DNA from: JAWPMV01 sp038527215 | Lineage (GTDB): Bacteria > Bacteroidota > Bacteroidia > J057 | NCBI GenBank assembly: GCA_038527215.1 | Contig: JBCBGC010000013.1 | Coordinates: 1-64,000, forward strand | Length of the DNA: 64,000 nt | Reading direction: 5' to 3' | Shown: positions 25,608 through 34,146 of the stretch, one piece after another | How the letters are laid out: each line of letters begins with the position of its first letter | How positions within the stretch are numbered: position 1 is the first letter of the stretch | The notes under the pieces: model-generated | Seen by the model: the letters and a program-made list of their open reading frames with translations, nothing else | Databases searched by the model: none | Told to the model about the DNA's origin: nothing | Made by a program: the position numbers and the translations under genes

Positions 25608-27005
25608 ATGGCAAGAACGCTTTTCGACAAAATCTGGGACCGGCATATCGTCAGCCAGACGGAGGGGCCGGACGTATTGTACATTGATCGGCATTTTATC
25701 CATGAGGTAACCAGTCCTCAGGCTTTTGATGGGCTACGCCGCCGCAACCTGCCCGTGGCCCGACCCTCCCAAACCATTGCTACGGCTGATCACAATGTAC
25801 CCACCGAAAATCAGCATCTTCCCATCCGGGAGGCCCTTTCCCGTAAACAGGTGGACACCCTCATTCGGAACTGTGAGGCGTTTGGGCTGGAATTATACGG
25901 CCTGGGGCATCCTTATCAGGGGATTGTGCATGTCATCGGCCCGGAACTGGGGATTACCCAGCCCGGCATGACCATTGTCTGCGGAGATAGCCATACCTCT
26001 ACGCACGGTGCTTTTGGTGCCGTGGCTTTCGGCATTGGCACCAGTGAAGTGGAACAAGCTATGGCTACCCAATGCCTGCTGAAGATGAAGCCCAAGAAAA
26101 TGCGGATTTCGGTAGAAGGGGAATTGAAGAAAGGGGTGTATGCAAAAGACATCATCTTGTATATCATTTCCCAGATTTCTACCTCAGGTGGGACGGGATA
26201 TTTTGTTGAGTATGCCGGTTCGGCCATCCGTTCCCTTAGCATGGAGGCCCGCATGACTGTTTGCAACATGAGCATTGAAATGGGCGCGCGTGGCGGCATG
26301 ATTGCACCCGATGAAACGACCTTTGCTTATCTGGCAGGCCGAAAATTTGCGCCCCACGGAGCGGCTTTTGAAGTGGCCAAAGCCTACTGGCGCACGCTTC
26401 CTTCAGACCCGGAGGCCGTTTTTGACAAAGAATACCATTTTGATGCTGCTGATATTGAGCCCATGATCACCTATGGCACCAATCCCGGCATGGGCATTGG
26501 CATCAGTCAACAAATCCCCGCGCTGAACCAAATGCCTTCCGAAACGGACCGAAGAATGCTGGAAAAATCCCTGAACTATATGGGCCTGGAGGCAGGGCAT
26601 AAAATGGAAGGACAAGCAGTTGACTATGTCTTTATTGGGAGTTGTACCAATAGTAGGATCGAAGACCTGAGGTTGGTCGCAGATTTTGTCAAAGGAAAGA
26701 AAAAGGCTGATAGCGTAGAGGTAATGGTCGTACCCGGCTCACAACAAGTACGGGCGCAAGCCCAAGCCGAGGGCCTGGACAAAATCCTGGCTGAAGCCGG
26801 CTTTACCCTGAGAGAACCAGGTTGCTCGGCCTGTCTGGGGATGAACGAGGATAAAGTGCCCAAGGGCAAATACTGTGTCTCCACCTCCAATCGGAACTTC
26901 GAGGGCCGACAAGGCCCCGGAGCCCGAACCTTTCTGGCGAGCCCGCTAACTGCGGCGGCCGCTGCCCTCGAAGGCCGCATCGTAGACGCCCGCAACTACC
27001 TCTAA
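25608..27005 (+). CDS. leuC: 3-isopropylmalate dehydratase large subunit LeuC
   Basis: The protein has 465 residues, the normal length. With LeuD it isomerises 2-isopropylmalate to 3-isopropylmalate through an aconitase-type [4Fe-4S] cluster. The cluster cysteines are visible in IGSCTNSRIEDL and GCSACLGMNEDKVP. Other signatures are TADHNVPT, CGDSHTSTHGAFGA and STSNRNFEGRQGPGARTFL. It begins 24 bases after leuA, so co-transcription is likely. It is followed by a heptamer tandem repeat before leuD. Confidence 0.97.
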   Translation: MARTLFDKIWDRHIVSQTEGPDVLYIDRHFIHEVTSPQAFDGLRRRNLPVARPSQTIATADHNVPTENQHLPIREALSRKQVDTLIRNCEAFGLELYGLGHPYQGIVHVIGPELGITQPGMTIVCGDSHTSTHGAFGAVAFGIGTSEVEQAMATQCLLKMKPKKMRISVEGELKKGVYAKDIILYIISQISTSGGTGYFVEYAGSAIRSLSMEARMTVCNMSIEMGARGGMIAPDETTFAYLAGRKFAPHGAAFEVAKAYWRTLPSDPEAVFDKEYHFDAADIEPMITYGTNPGMGIGISQQIPALNQMPSETDRRMLEKSLNYMGLEAGHKMEGQAVDYVFIGSCTNSRIEDLRLVADFVKGKKKADSVEVMVVPGSQQVRAQAQAEGLDKILAEAGFTLREPGCSACLGMNEDKVPKGKYCVSTSNRNFEGRQGPGARTFLASPLTAAAAALEGRIVDARNYL

Positions 27006-27012
27006 TCTTTAA

Positions 27013-27086
27013 TCTCACCTCTCACCTCTCACTTCTCACTTCTCACCTCTCACTTCTCACTTCTCACCTCTCACTTCTCACCTCTC
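27013..27086 (+). repeat. Heptanucleotide tandem repeat between leuC and leuD
   Basis: Ten consecutive heptamers of TCTCACC or TCTCACT, followed by TCTC directly before the leuD ATG, fill nearly the whole 81-base gap. The tract is non-coding here. Copy-number changes by slippage would alter only the leuC-leuD spacing and the leuD translation-initiation region. Confidence 0.95.
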
Positions 27087-27689
27087 ATGCAAGCATTTAA
27101 CATACTCACCTCTCGCGCCGTTCCCTTGTCCATAGAACATGTGGATACCGACCAGGTCATCCCAGCCCGCTTTCTGAAAGCCACTACCCGGGAAGGCTTT
27201 GGCGATAACCTCTTCTGTGATTGGCGCTATAATGCGCAGGGACAGCCCATAGAAAATTTTGTCCTGAATAATCCGGCTTTTTCCGGGGATATCCTGGTAG
27301 CAGGCAAAAATTTCGGCTGTGGCTCCAGCCGGGAACATGCCGCCTGGGCCCTGGGAGATTATGGATTTCGGGTTGTCGTGTCCAGCTTTTTCGCCGATAT
27401 CTTCAAAGCCAATGCCCTCAACAATGGCATTTTACCGGTTCAGGTGCCGCAGGATTTCCTCGATCGTCTCCTGGCCAGCATTCAGGAGAGGCCGACTACG
27501 GAGCTAAAGGTTGACCTACCTACTCAGGAAATCACTCGCCTGGATACGGGAGAAAAGGTATCATTCGACATCAATGCCTACAAAAAGACCTGCCTCCTGA
27601 ATGGATACGACGATTTGGACTACCTCCTGGCCCAAAGCGAGCAGATCGAGGCTTTTGAGCAAACACATAGTACAATAACCTCTGCTTAA
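27087..27689 (+). CDS. leuD: 3-isopropylmalate dehydratase small subunit LeuD
   Basis: The protein has 200 residues, typical of LeuD. Family motifs are VDTDQVIPARFLK near the start, GKNFGCGSSREHAAWAL (swivel-domain substrate loop) and SFFADIFKANALNNGILPV. It works as the small subunit of the LeuCD isomerase. The start codon sits immediately after the heptamer repeat tract, so no conventional ribosome-binding sequence precedes it. Confidence 0.97.
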   Translation: MQAFNILTSRAVPLSIEHVDTDQVIPARFLKATTREGFGDNLFCDWRYNAQGQPIENFVLNNPAFSGDILVAGKNFGCGSSREHAAWALGDYGFRVVVSSFFADIFKANALNNGILPVQVPQDFLDRLLASIQERPTTELKVDLPTQEITRLDTGEKVSFDINAYKKTCLLNGYDDLDYLLAQSEQIEAFEQTHSTITSA

Positions 27690-27717
27690 CTTTTCACTAC
27701 TTCAGACCACCTGAGAC

Positions 27718-28797
27718 ATGAAAAAGAATGTGGCCATTCTGGCCGGAGATGGAATTGGACCAGAAGTCGTCCGGGAAGCACGTAAAGTGCTGGATGCTAT
27801 TGGACAACGATTTGACCATCAATTTGCTTACCAGGAAGCCCTCATTGGGGCCGCGGCGATTGATGCTACAGGCGATCCATTTCCTACCGAAACCCATCAG
27901 ATTTGCCTGGAGGCAGACGCCATTTTATTTGGGGCGATTGGCGATCCCAAATATGACAATGATCCCAGTGCAACGGTTCGTCCGGAACAAGGCTTATTAG
28001 CCATGCGCAAAGCCCTGGGCCTGTTCGCGAATATCCGACCGGTCAAGGCTTACGATGTGCTGCTGGATGCTTCTCCCCTGAAAACGGAGATCATCAAGGG
28101 GGTTGACTTCGTGATTCTTCGAGAGCTGATCGGGGGCATATATTTTGGGAAGCCCAGAGGTAGAAATGAAAAAGGGGATGAAGCTTTTGATAGCTGTGTG
28201 TATGATAAAGCGGGGATTCTCCGCATCACTGAGCAGGCTTTTACCTATGCGTATCAGCGTCGAAAAAAAGTTACCCTGGTGGACAAAGCCAATGTCCTGG
28301 CTACCTCCCGGCTCTGGCGGGAAGTGGTTACGGCTTATGCTGCTCAGCATCCCGAGATTGAATTTGACTGCATGTTCGTCGACAATGCCGCCATGCAACT
28401 GATCCGGAACCCCGGATACTTTGATGTGGTCCTGACTGAAAATATGTTTGGGGACATCCTGAGTGATGAAGCCTCGGTCATCACGGGTTCTATGGGCACC
28501 TTGCCTTCTGCTTCGGTGGGAGAAAAGACTTCTTTATACGAGCCGATCCATGGTTCTTATCCACAGGTAGCCGGGCAGAACCGGGCCAATCCGCTGGCCA
28601 CCATTCTCTCGGCAGCCATGATGCTGGAATATGAGTTTGGTATGACAGAGGAGGGAAAGGTCATCCGGCAGGCCGTTGAACAATCTCTGGAAGCAGGCTT
28701 CACGACCGAAGACATTCGATCCGGCATTCGTTCCACTTCGGAGGTGGGCGATTATATCGCCCGCCAGGTTCTGGAGCAGCGGCTTACGGTGGGGTAG
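27718..28797 (+). CDS. leuB: 3-isopropylmalate dehydrogenase LeuB
   Basis: The protein has 359 residues. LeuB oxidises and decarboxylates 3-isopropylmalate with NAD to give 2-ketoisocaproate. Motifs include VAILAGDGIGPEVV, the substrate arginines in LRELIGGIYFG, the metal-binding ENMFGDILSDEASVITGSMGTLPSAS signature, and YEPIHGSYPQVAGQNRANPLA. It follows leuD by 28 bases and closes the leu operon. A palindromic repeat cluster lies just after its stop. Confidence 0.97.
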   Translation: MKKNVAILAGDGIGPEVVREARKVLDAIGQRFDHQFAYQEALIGAAAIDATGDPFPTETHQICLEADAILFGAIGDPKYDNDPSATVRPEQGLLAMRKALGLFANIRPVKAYDVLLDASPLKTEIIKGVDFVILRELIGGIYFGKPRGRNEKGDEAFDSCVYDKAGILRITEQAFTYAYQRRKKVTLVDKANVLATSRLWREVVTAYAAQHPEIEFDCMFVDNAAMQLIRNPGYFDVVLTENMFGDILSDEASVITGSMGTLPSASVGEKTSLYEPIHGSYPQVAGQNRANPLATILSAAMMLEYEFGMTEEGKVIRQAVEQSLEAGFTTEDIRSGIRSTSEVGDYIARQVLEQRLTVG

Positions 28798-28836
28798 GGC
28801 ATAGGGGCTAGCCTATGGGTTCGCCCAGGGCGATGC

Positions 28837-28992
28837 CTGGCTGGCAGCCAGGGTGAGAGGTTTTCCCGGCTGGAAGCCAGGGTTACGGGTGCTGCCCTTG
28901 GGGCTATCCGGCTGGAAGCCAGAGTGGGAAGTTTTCCCGGCTGGAAGCCGGGGTTACGGGTGCTGCCCTTGGGGCTATCCGGCTGGAAGCCG
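28837..28992. repeat. Palindromic (REP-like) repeat cluster, GGCTGGAAGCC family
   Basis: Five small palindromes (one CTGGCTGGCAGCCAG and four GGCTGGAAGCC) occur in 156 bases. The last four are arranged as two copies of a 71-base unit (from 28860 and from 28931). The cluster fills the gap between the convergent genes leuB and the DUF1015 gene, a typical place for extragenic palindromes. Confidence 0.9.
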
Positions 28993-28997
28993 GGTTC

Positions 28998-30245
28998 CTA
29001 TCCTTCAAATTGATACACCACCAGCCCACTGCGTAGTTTGGGTTCAAACCAGGTGGTTTTGGGCGGCATGATGTTATCTGTATCGGAGATGTTGATGAGC
29101 TGCTGCATGGACACCGGATAGAGGGCGAAGGCCAGCTTCATTTCACCGCTGTCTACCCTTTTTTCCAGTTCACCCAGGCCTCTGATGCCTCCGACAAATT
29201 CAATGCGCTTGTCTCTTCTCAGGTCCACAATGTCGAGAATAGGGGCCAGGATTTGGGCGGACAAAATGCTCACATCCAGAACACCTACCGGATCGCTGTC
29301 ATCGTAGGTGCCCTCGTGGGCCTCCAGGCGATACCAGCTTCCATTGAGGTATAAGCCAAGATGGTGCAGCTGATCGGGTTTGTACTGTCCCTCAATCGCT
29401 TCGACATCGAAGTTTTCTCCTACTTTAGCCAGAAATTCTGTCTCAGAAAGACCGTTGAGGTCCTTGACCACCCGATTATAATCAATGATGCGGAGCTGAT
29501 CATCCGGAAAGTGTACCGCCATAAAATAGTTGTACAATTCCTGTCCGGTATGCGCGGCATTGGCTTGCTGCTTTTCTTCGCCTACCCCTGCCGCAGCGGC
29601 AGTTCTATGGTGGCCATCAGCGATATAGGTAAAGGGTACCTTCTCCGCAAATAACTGCTCCAGCCGGGCGATGGTCGCCATGTCCTGAATCACCCACAGG
29701 GTATGACCGATCCCATCTTCCGCCACAAAATCGTATACCGGTTCATCCTTTTGTACCTGGCTGACGATTTCATCTATTTCATCTACCGCAGGATAGGCAA
29801 AGAATACGGGTTCTGCATTGATCCCGGATACCCTGACGTGTTTTCTGCGATCTTCCTCTTTGTCCGGACGAGTGAGTTCGTGTTTTTTTACCACCCCACT
29901 CAGATAATCAGCTACGGCTGCTGCGGCTACCAGTCCACTTTGATATTGTCCATCCATCTGCTGGCGGTACACATAGAGGGCCGGCATTTCATCCTGCACC
30001 ATATCTCCCTTTTCGACCAACTTGAGGAAGTTGTCGCGTCCCGTGGTGTAGACCTGATCATCATAGGGACTCATGCTTTCCGGCAGATCGATCTCAGGTT
30101 TTACGACATGCAAAAAAGAATGAGGATTGCCTTGCACTTCCTCACGGGCCTCAGCGGTGTTGAGTACATCGTAGGGACGAGAAGCGAGTTGACCTGCGAT
30201 AGCGGGCCGGGGACGGAATCCTTTGAAAGCTTTAATGATAGCCAC
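28998..30245 (-). CDS. DUF1015 family protein
   Basis: The protein has 415 residues matching DUF1015, often found near serC/serA in Bacteroidota. Signatures are FRPRPAIAGQLASRPYDVL near the N-terminus, HSFLHVVKPEIDLP, the central FTYIADGHHRTAAAAGV, and the C-terminal MPPKTTWFEPKLRSGLVVY. No signal peptide is present, so it should be cytoplasmic. The conserved DGHHR is suggestive of an active site, but the biochemical role of the family is unknown to me. Confidence 0.93.
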   Translation of the reverse strand: MAIIKAFKGFRPRPAIAGQLASRPYDVLNTAEAREEVQGNPHSFLHVVKPEIDLPESMSPYDDQVYTTGRDNFLKLVEKGDMVQDEMPALYVYRQQMDGQYQSGLVAAAAVADYLSGVVKKHELTRPDKEEDRRKHVRVSGINAEPVFFAYPAVDEIDEIVSQVQKDEPVYDFVAEDGIGHTLWVIQDMATIARLEQLFAEKVPFTYIADGHHRTAAAAGVGEEKQQANAAHTGQELYNYFMAVHFPDDQLRIIDYNRVVKDLNGLSETEFLAKVGENFDVEAIEGQYKPDQLHHLGLYLNGSWYRLEAHEGTYDDSDPVGVLDVSILSAQILAPILDIVDLRRDKRIEFVGGIRGLGELEKRVDSGEMKLAFALYPVSMQQLINISDTDNIMPPKTTWFEPKLRSGLVVYQFEG

Positions 30246-30344
30246 GATGAATATTGATTAGTGGAGTTTGGCGGCAAAAATAGAAAGCCTCCTGAGCCAT
30301 GACAAATTTGGGCAGGCTTTTTTCCCTCGAATACCGATATCTGC

Positions 30345-31148
30345 TCATGTTTTAAGGAGTAAGGAAGAAATTCCTATTGGAACCGCCTGCGTGTCATGGA
30401 CAGAATCGGCCTGTGAATGAGGGAAATTCGGGTGAAAACGGACCACTTCACCGATCACAATCAGGGCCGGCGTACTAAGCCCGAGGCTTTCTACCCGGGC
30501 CGCGATGTTTTCTACCTTTCCCAGGGCTACCTTTTCTTCGGGGAGAGAGCCGGATTGAATGACAGCCACAGGGGTCCGGGCTTTCCCTTTTTCCTGAAAA
30601 ATCCGGCTTATTTCTTCCAATTTCCTCAGGCCCATAAAAATGACTACCGTAGCATCAGTTTCAGCGGCCCGGTAAAGGTCTGGACTCAACCTCCCCCCGC
30701 TTCGGGTAGCCGTCAATACCCAAAAACTATCGTTGGTGTGGCGCTTGGTGAGAGGAATCTGCTGTAAGCCGGGGACAGCTCCCAGACTTGATACCCCGGG
30801 TACAATCTGTACCGGGATACCATGAGCCTGGGCAAAGCTAAGTTCTTCGTGCCCCCTGCCAAAGATGAATGGGTCTCCTCCTTTGAGGCGGACCACATGA
30901 CCGTGAGTCTGGGCATACTGGACCATCAACTGGTTAATGTGAGTCTGTGAGTATCGGTGATTTCCGGCCCGTTTTCCTACGAATATATGTTGACACCCCA
31001 ATGGAGTATACCCCAGCAGGGCTTCGCTGGCCAGGGCATCGTATAATACTACATGGGCTTTTTCCAAGGCTTTCATGCCTTTGATGGTCAGAAGGTCAGG
31101 ATCTCCTGGTCCTGCCCCCAGCAGGGTAATGTAAGGTGTAGGTTTCAT
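30345..31148 (-). CDS. cobA: Uroporphyrinogen-III C-methyltransferase
   Basis: The protein has 267 residues. It methylates uroporphyrinogen III twice with S-adenosylmethionine to form precorrin-2, the first step to siroheme. Family motifs are ITLLGAGPGDPDLLTIKG, VRLKGGDPFIFGRGHEE, VPGVSSLGAVPG and the C-terminal PALIVIGEVV. It is a stand-alone SUMT without a fused uroporphyrinogen-III synthase or CysG domain. It starts 13 bases after the sulfite reductase gene, making it the third gene of the cysH-sir-cobA operon, where it supplies siroheme to Sir together with the divergent Met8-like protein. Confidence 0.95.
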   Translation of the reverse strand: MKPTPYITLLGAGPGDPDLLTIKGMKALEKAHVVLYDALASEALLGYTPLGCQHIFVGKRAGNHRYSQTHINQLMVQYAQTHGHVVRLKGGDPFIFGRGHEELSFAQAHGIPVQIVPGVSSLGAVPGLQQIPLTKRHTNDSFWVLTATRSGGRLSPDLYRAAETDATVVIFMGLRKLEEISRIFQEKGKARTPVAVIQSGSLPEEKVALGKVENIAARVESLGLSTPALIVIGEVVRFHPNFPHSQADSVHDTQAVPIGISSLLLKT

Positions 31149-31161
31149 CCGTAGGAAAGGC

Positions 31162-33249
31162 TTATGCCTGTTTGAAGGTAGAGCGTTGGCTGGTCAGAAG
31201 TTCATAAAATGTCTGGGCCTGATGGAGGTAGGCTTTGGCAAAATCAGGTCCGGGAGTCTGAGTTTTGATCTGATAGACCAGGCTGGCAAAATTCGTTTCC
31301 AGTTTGAGCTCTTCCTTCCGGGTGAGAAGCAGATCAACATCCTGGATGATGCCTGCCTGGGTATTGGTGTTGATGCCTTCTGCTACCAACATAGCTTTGG
31401 CACCCTGAACAAAGGCTGCGTAGCTATGATATATGCTGTCCGCAAAGGCCTCTTTTATGATAGCCTCCCGGGCCCAGGCCAGTTTTTCCTCCGTTTCGTA
31501 GAGCAGGGTAGACACCAAATCAATTACGACTCCGGCACATTCTCCTACGCCGATCTCCGGGAGGAATTCCTCAATTTTTCCCCAATCGATAAACTCCTCT
31601 GGCTTCAACGGTGCCTCAACCACGGGCTTAAGGAGTTGGTAAAAATAGGCTTTGCCCTGGCGGCGGAAATAAGCGTGAAAATATTCTCCGTCTTCCGCTT
31701 CCGCTTCGTAATCATTCAGAAGAATGCGTAAGGCATCTGGCCCACGCCGGGAAGGGATTTTGATCACTTTCTCGGCAAAAGCGGCTTGCCCGTTCCCGAT
31801 GCGGCCCCCACCGAGCAGGACTTGTAAAGCCGGGGCTACCTGATCTTTTATTTTCAGGGAGCTTCCGTGAAAGCCAATGGCGGCAATGCTATGCTGGCCG
31901 CAGGCATTCATACATCCACTGATCTTGATGACCAGGTCCTGGTTATCAAGCAGCTCAGGATACTCCCGCTGTACGATTTCTTCAAATACTTCACTGATCG
32001 TGGTGCTGTTGGAGATGGCCAGGTTACAGGTATCGGTGCCTGGACAGGCGGTAATATCTGCAGTACTGCCAAAACCAGCTTCTGCCAGCCCTAGACGCTT
32101 GAATTCCTGGTATAAATAGGGGAGAGCCGCTGGCTTTACATAGCGCAGAACGATGCCCTGGTTGATGCTGAGACGAATGTCATCACCGGCATATTGCGCT
32201 ACCAGGTCAGCTAATGCCCGCGCCGTTTCCGTGGTGAAGTCCCCGAGTGGCACCTTCAGTTGGACCGCTACAAAACCCGCCTGCTTTTGCGTTACCACAT
32301 TGGTTTGTCGCCATCGATGGTAGGCCACCTCATCGCTCACCTGGACCTCCGGAATTTTGTAGGCTTCCGGCATGGTCGGTGAAGCTTCCAGGGCCAGGTC
32401 GATAGGATAGCTTTGATAGGGAAGAGCGAGCTTTTCCGCTTCGATCAGACGAAAGATTTCTTCCAGACCTAGTTGCTTCAGCAGGAATTTAAAGCGGGCT
32501 TTAAAGCGCTTGTTTCTTTCTCCATGTCGGTCAAAGATTCTCAGGACGGCCTCCGCAAAGGGGATGATCTGATCCGCCGGAAGGAATTCATAAGCCACCA
32601 GAGCGGGTGAGGGCTGGGCCCCGAGTCCGCCCCCAATCATGATTTTAAACCCTCGCTCTCCGTCCAGGATTTTTGGAATAAATCCCAGATCATGCATAAA
32701 GGAAAACCCATCGTCTGCTTCACTGGAAGAAAAGGAGACTTTGAACTTACGGCCCATTTCCTGGCAGACAGGATTGCGGAGGAAATAGGAGAAAAAAGCA
32801 TGGGCATAAGGGGTGATGTCAAATGGTTCCTCAGGGTCTACGCCTGCCAGCGGACTGCCCGTGACGTTGCGGACGGTGTTGCCACAGGCCTCTCGCAAGG
32901 TGACTTCGTCTTTTTCTAGTTCGGCCCACAACTGCGGGGTAACATCCAGGCTTACATAATGGATTTGCAGGTCCTGGCGGGTGGTAATGTGGAGCTTGCC
33001 GGTAGAGTAAGTATCCGATACCTGGGCGATCCGACGGAGTTGCCGGACCGTCATTTTCCCATAGGGTAATTTGATCCGAATCATCTGCACGCCTGGCTGA
33101 CGCTGACCGTATACGCCTCGGGCCAGCCGCAGGCTGCGAAAGCGCTCTTCATCTACTTTGCCCTCCTTGTAGAGACGGATTTTTTTCTCCAATTCCAGGA
33201 TATCCTGTTCTACTTCCGGGTTCTCAATTTCGCTGCGAAAACTTTTCAT
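31162..33249 (-). CDS. Siroheme-dependent sulfite reductase with a HEPN-like C-terminal domain
   Basis: The protein has 695 residues from the ATG at 33249 (MKSFRSEIENPEVEQDILEL). A longer in-frame start at 33348 would overlap cysH and was rejected. It reduces sulfite to sulfide. The N-terminal ferredoxin-like half repeats, IRIKLPYGKMTVRQLR and NVTGSPLAGVDPEEPFD, are typical of the nitrite/sulfite reductase family. The siroheme/[4Fe-4S] ligands are C402 and C408 (ACPGTDTC) and C446 and C450 (SGCMNAC). The last 120 residues form a helical domain resembling the HEPN domain annotated on Bacteroidota homologues. Sulfite rather than nitrite is indicated by cysH and cobA in the same operon. The electron donor is not encoded here. 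Confidence 0.9.
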   Translation of the reverse strand: MKSFRSEIENPEVEQDILELEKKIRLYKEGKVDEERFRSLRLARGVYGQRQPGVQMIRIKLPYGKMTVRQLRRIAQVSDTYSTGKLHITTRQDLQIHYVSLDVTPQLWAELEKDEVTLREACGNTVRNVTGSPLAGVDPEEPFDITPYAHAFFSYFLRNPVCQEMGRKFKVSFSSSEADDGFSFMHDLGFIPKILDGERGFKIMIGGGLGAQPSPALVAYEFLPADQIIPFAEAVLRIFDRHGERNKRFKARFKFLLKQLGLEEIFRLIEAEKLALPYQSYPIDLALEASPTMPEAYKIPEVQVSDEVAYHRWRQTNVVTQKQAGFVAVQLKVPLGDFTTETARALADLVAQYAGDDIRLSINQGIVLRYVKPAALPYLYQEFKRLGLAEAGFGSTADITACPGTDTCNLAISNSTTISEVFEEIVQREYPELLDNQDLVIKISGCMNACGQHSIAAIGFHGSSLKIKDQVAPALQVLLGGGRIGNGQAAFAEKVIKIPSRRGPDALRILLNDYEAEAEDGEYFHAYFRRQGKAYFYQLLKPVVEAPLKPEEFIDWGKIEEFLPEIGVGECAGVVIDLVSTLLYETEEKLAWAREAIIKEAFADSIYHSYAAFVQGAKAMLVAEGINTNTQAGIIQDVDLLLTRKEELKLETNFASLVYQIKTQTPGPDFAKAYLHQAQTFYELLTSQRSTFKQA

Positions 33250-33272
33250 GACACGATACTTGATAAGATGGA

Positions 33273-34004
33273 TTATCGACGATTGGGTTGAGGAGTGGAG
33301 GGTGAAAGGGCATGCAGGCCACATTCTTTGTGGGAATCCTCCCACCACCAGCGGCCGGCTCTTTCTTCTTCACCTGGCTGTATAGCGCGGGTACAAGGCG
33401 CACAGCCTACGCTGGGAAAGCCCTTGTCATGCAGACTGTTATAAGGCACCTGATGAGCTCGGATGTAGGCATCTACCTCTTCTTTGGTCCAGTCAATCAC
33501 TGGATTGAATTTGACCAACTGGTGGCCGCTGTGCCACTCAAAACGGGCAAATTGCTGCCGGAATTCAGATTGGCCTTTGCGTAAGCCGGTGATCCAGACC
33601 TCTGCTCCTTCCAGGGCTCTTTTCAGCGGGCGAACCTTTCTTATTTCGCAGCACTCCTTGCGATTTTCTACCGATTTATAAAAGCTCATCGGGCCCTTCT
33701 GGCTGACCAGCTTTTCTACCTCTACTCCTTGAGGGAAATAGAGCTCGATAGGACTCTGGTAGCGCGCAGCCACCCGGTAAAATAAATCCTGGGTCTCTTT
33801 GAACAGTCTTCCAGTGTCAATGGTGAACACCCGGATCGGTAGCTGATGGCGGAAGATCAGGTCCGCAATGATCATGCCCTCTCGGCCAAAGCCGAGAGAA
33901 AAGGCGGCTTTGGAGCCGTAACGATCGGCAATCCACTGCAGCGCCTGCAGGGTGTTAAGGGACTGGGTTTCCTGGTCGAGTTGGATGGGTAAGGATGAAT
34001 TCAT
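33273..34004 (-). CDS. cysH: Adenylyl-sulfate (APS) reductase, CysH family
   Basis: The protein has 243 residues. It reduces activated sulfate to sulfite using thioredoxin or glutaredoxin. The PP-loop SLGFGREGMI is near residue 36. Cys118-Cys119 (KECCE) with Cys201 and Cys204 (GCAPCTR) form the [4Fe-4S] ligand set that marks APS-type reductases, in contrast to PAPS-only enzymes. The catalytic KECGLH is at 226-231 near the C-terminus, followed by a short polar tail. It is the first structural gene of the operon and is preceded by a 5' leader containing a five-cysteine mini-ORF. CysD/CysN genes, which would make APS, are not in the window. Confidence 0.94.
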   Translation of the reverse strand: MNSSLPIQLDQETQSLNTLQALQWIADRYGSKAAFSLGFGREGMIIADLIFRHQLPIRVFTIDTGRLFKETQDLFYRVAARYQSPIELYFPQGVEVEKLVSQKGPMSFYKSVENRKECCEIRKVRPLKRALEGAEVWITGLRKGQSEFRQQFARFEWHSGHQLVKFNPVIDWTKEEVDAYIRAHQVPYNSLHDKGFPSVGCAPCTRAIQPGEEERAGRWWWEDSHKECGLHALSPSTPQPNRR

Positions 34005-34027
34005 GAGAGCAATATTTTTTTTCGGAT

Positions 34028-34145
34028 AAAAAAAAAATCATAGCATGGCCAGCAGGCCGGAAAAACCCCTACATCTGGAGAAAGGCATGCAGTATCATGA
34101 TCCTGGCTGGACCGATGAATGCAGCTTCCCGGATGTAGTGATCCG
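34028..34145 (-). promoter_or_regulatory. Candidate cysteine-responsive transcription attenuator ahead of cysH
   Basis: On the minus strand, after the leader-peptide stop, a small hairpin can form (CGGAT 34145-34141 with ATCCG 34134-34130). CTACATC (34138-34132) can instead pair with GATGTAG (34075-34069). A downstream stem can form from ATCAT (34101-34097) with ATGAT (34041-34037) and GCATG (34090-34086) with CATGC (34047-34043), or a compact GGCC-TGCT-GGCC hairpin (34058-34047), followed by ten T residues (34037-34028). The long-range pairing and the longer terminator stem cross each other, so they exclude each other. These pairings were found by eye, not folded. Confidence 0.6.
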
Positions 34146-34146
34146 A

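Noticed and set aside
28837..28992. Possible CRISPR array
   Set aside because: The units are palindromic, unequal in spacing and lack unique spacers or cas genes; they fit REP-like elements.
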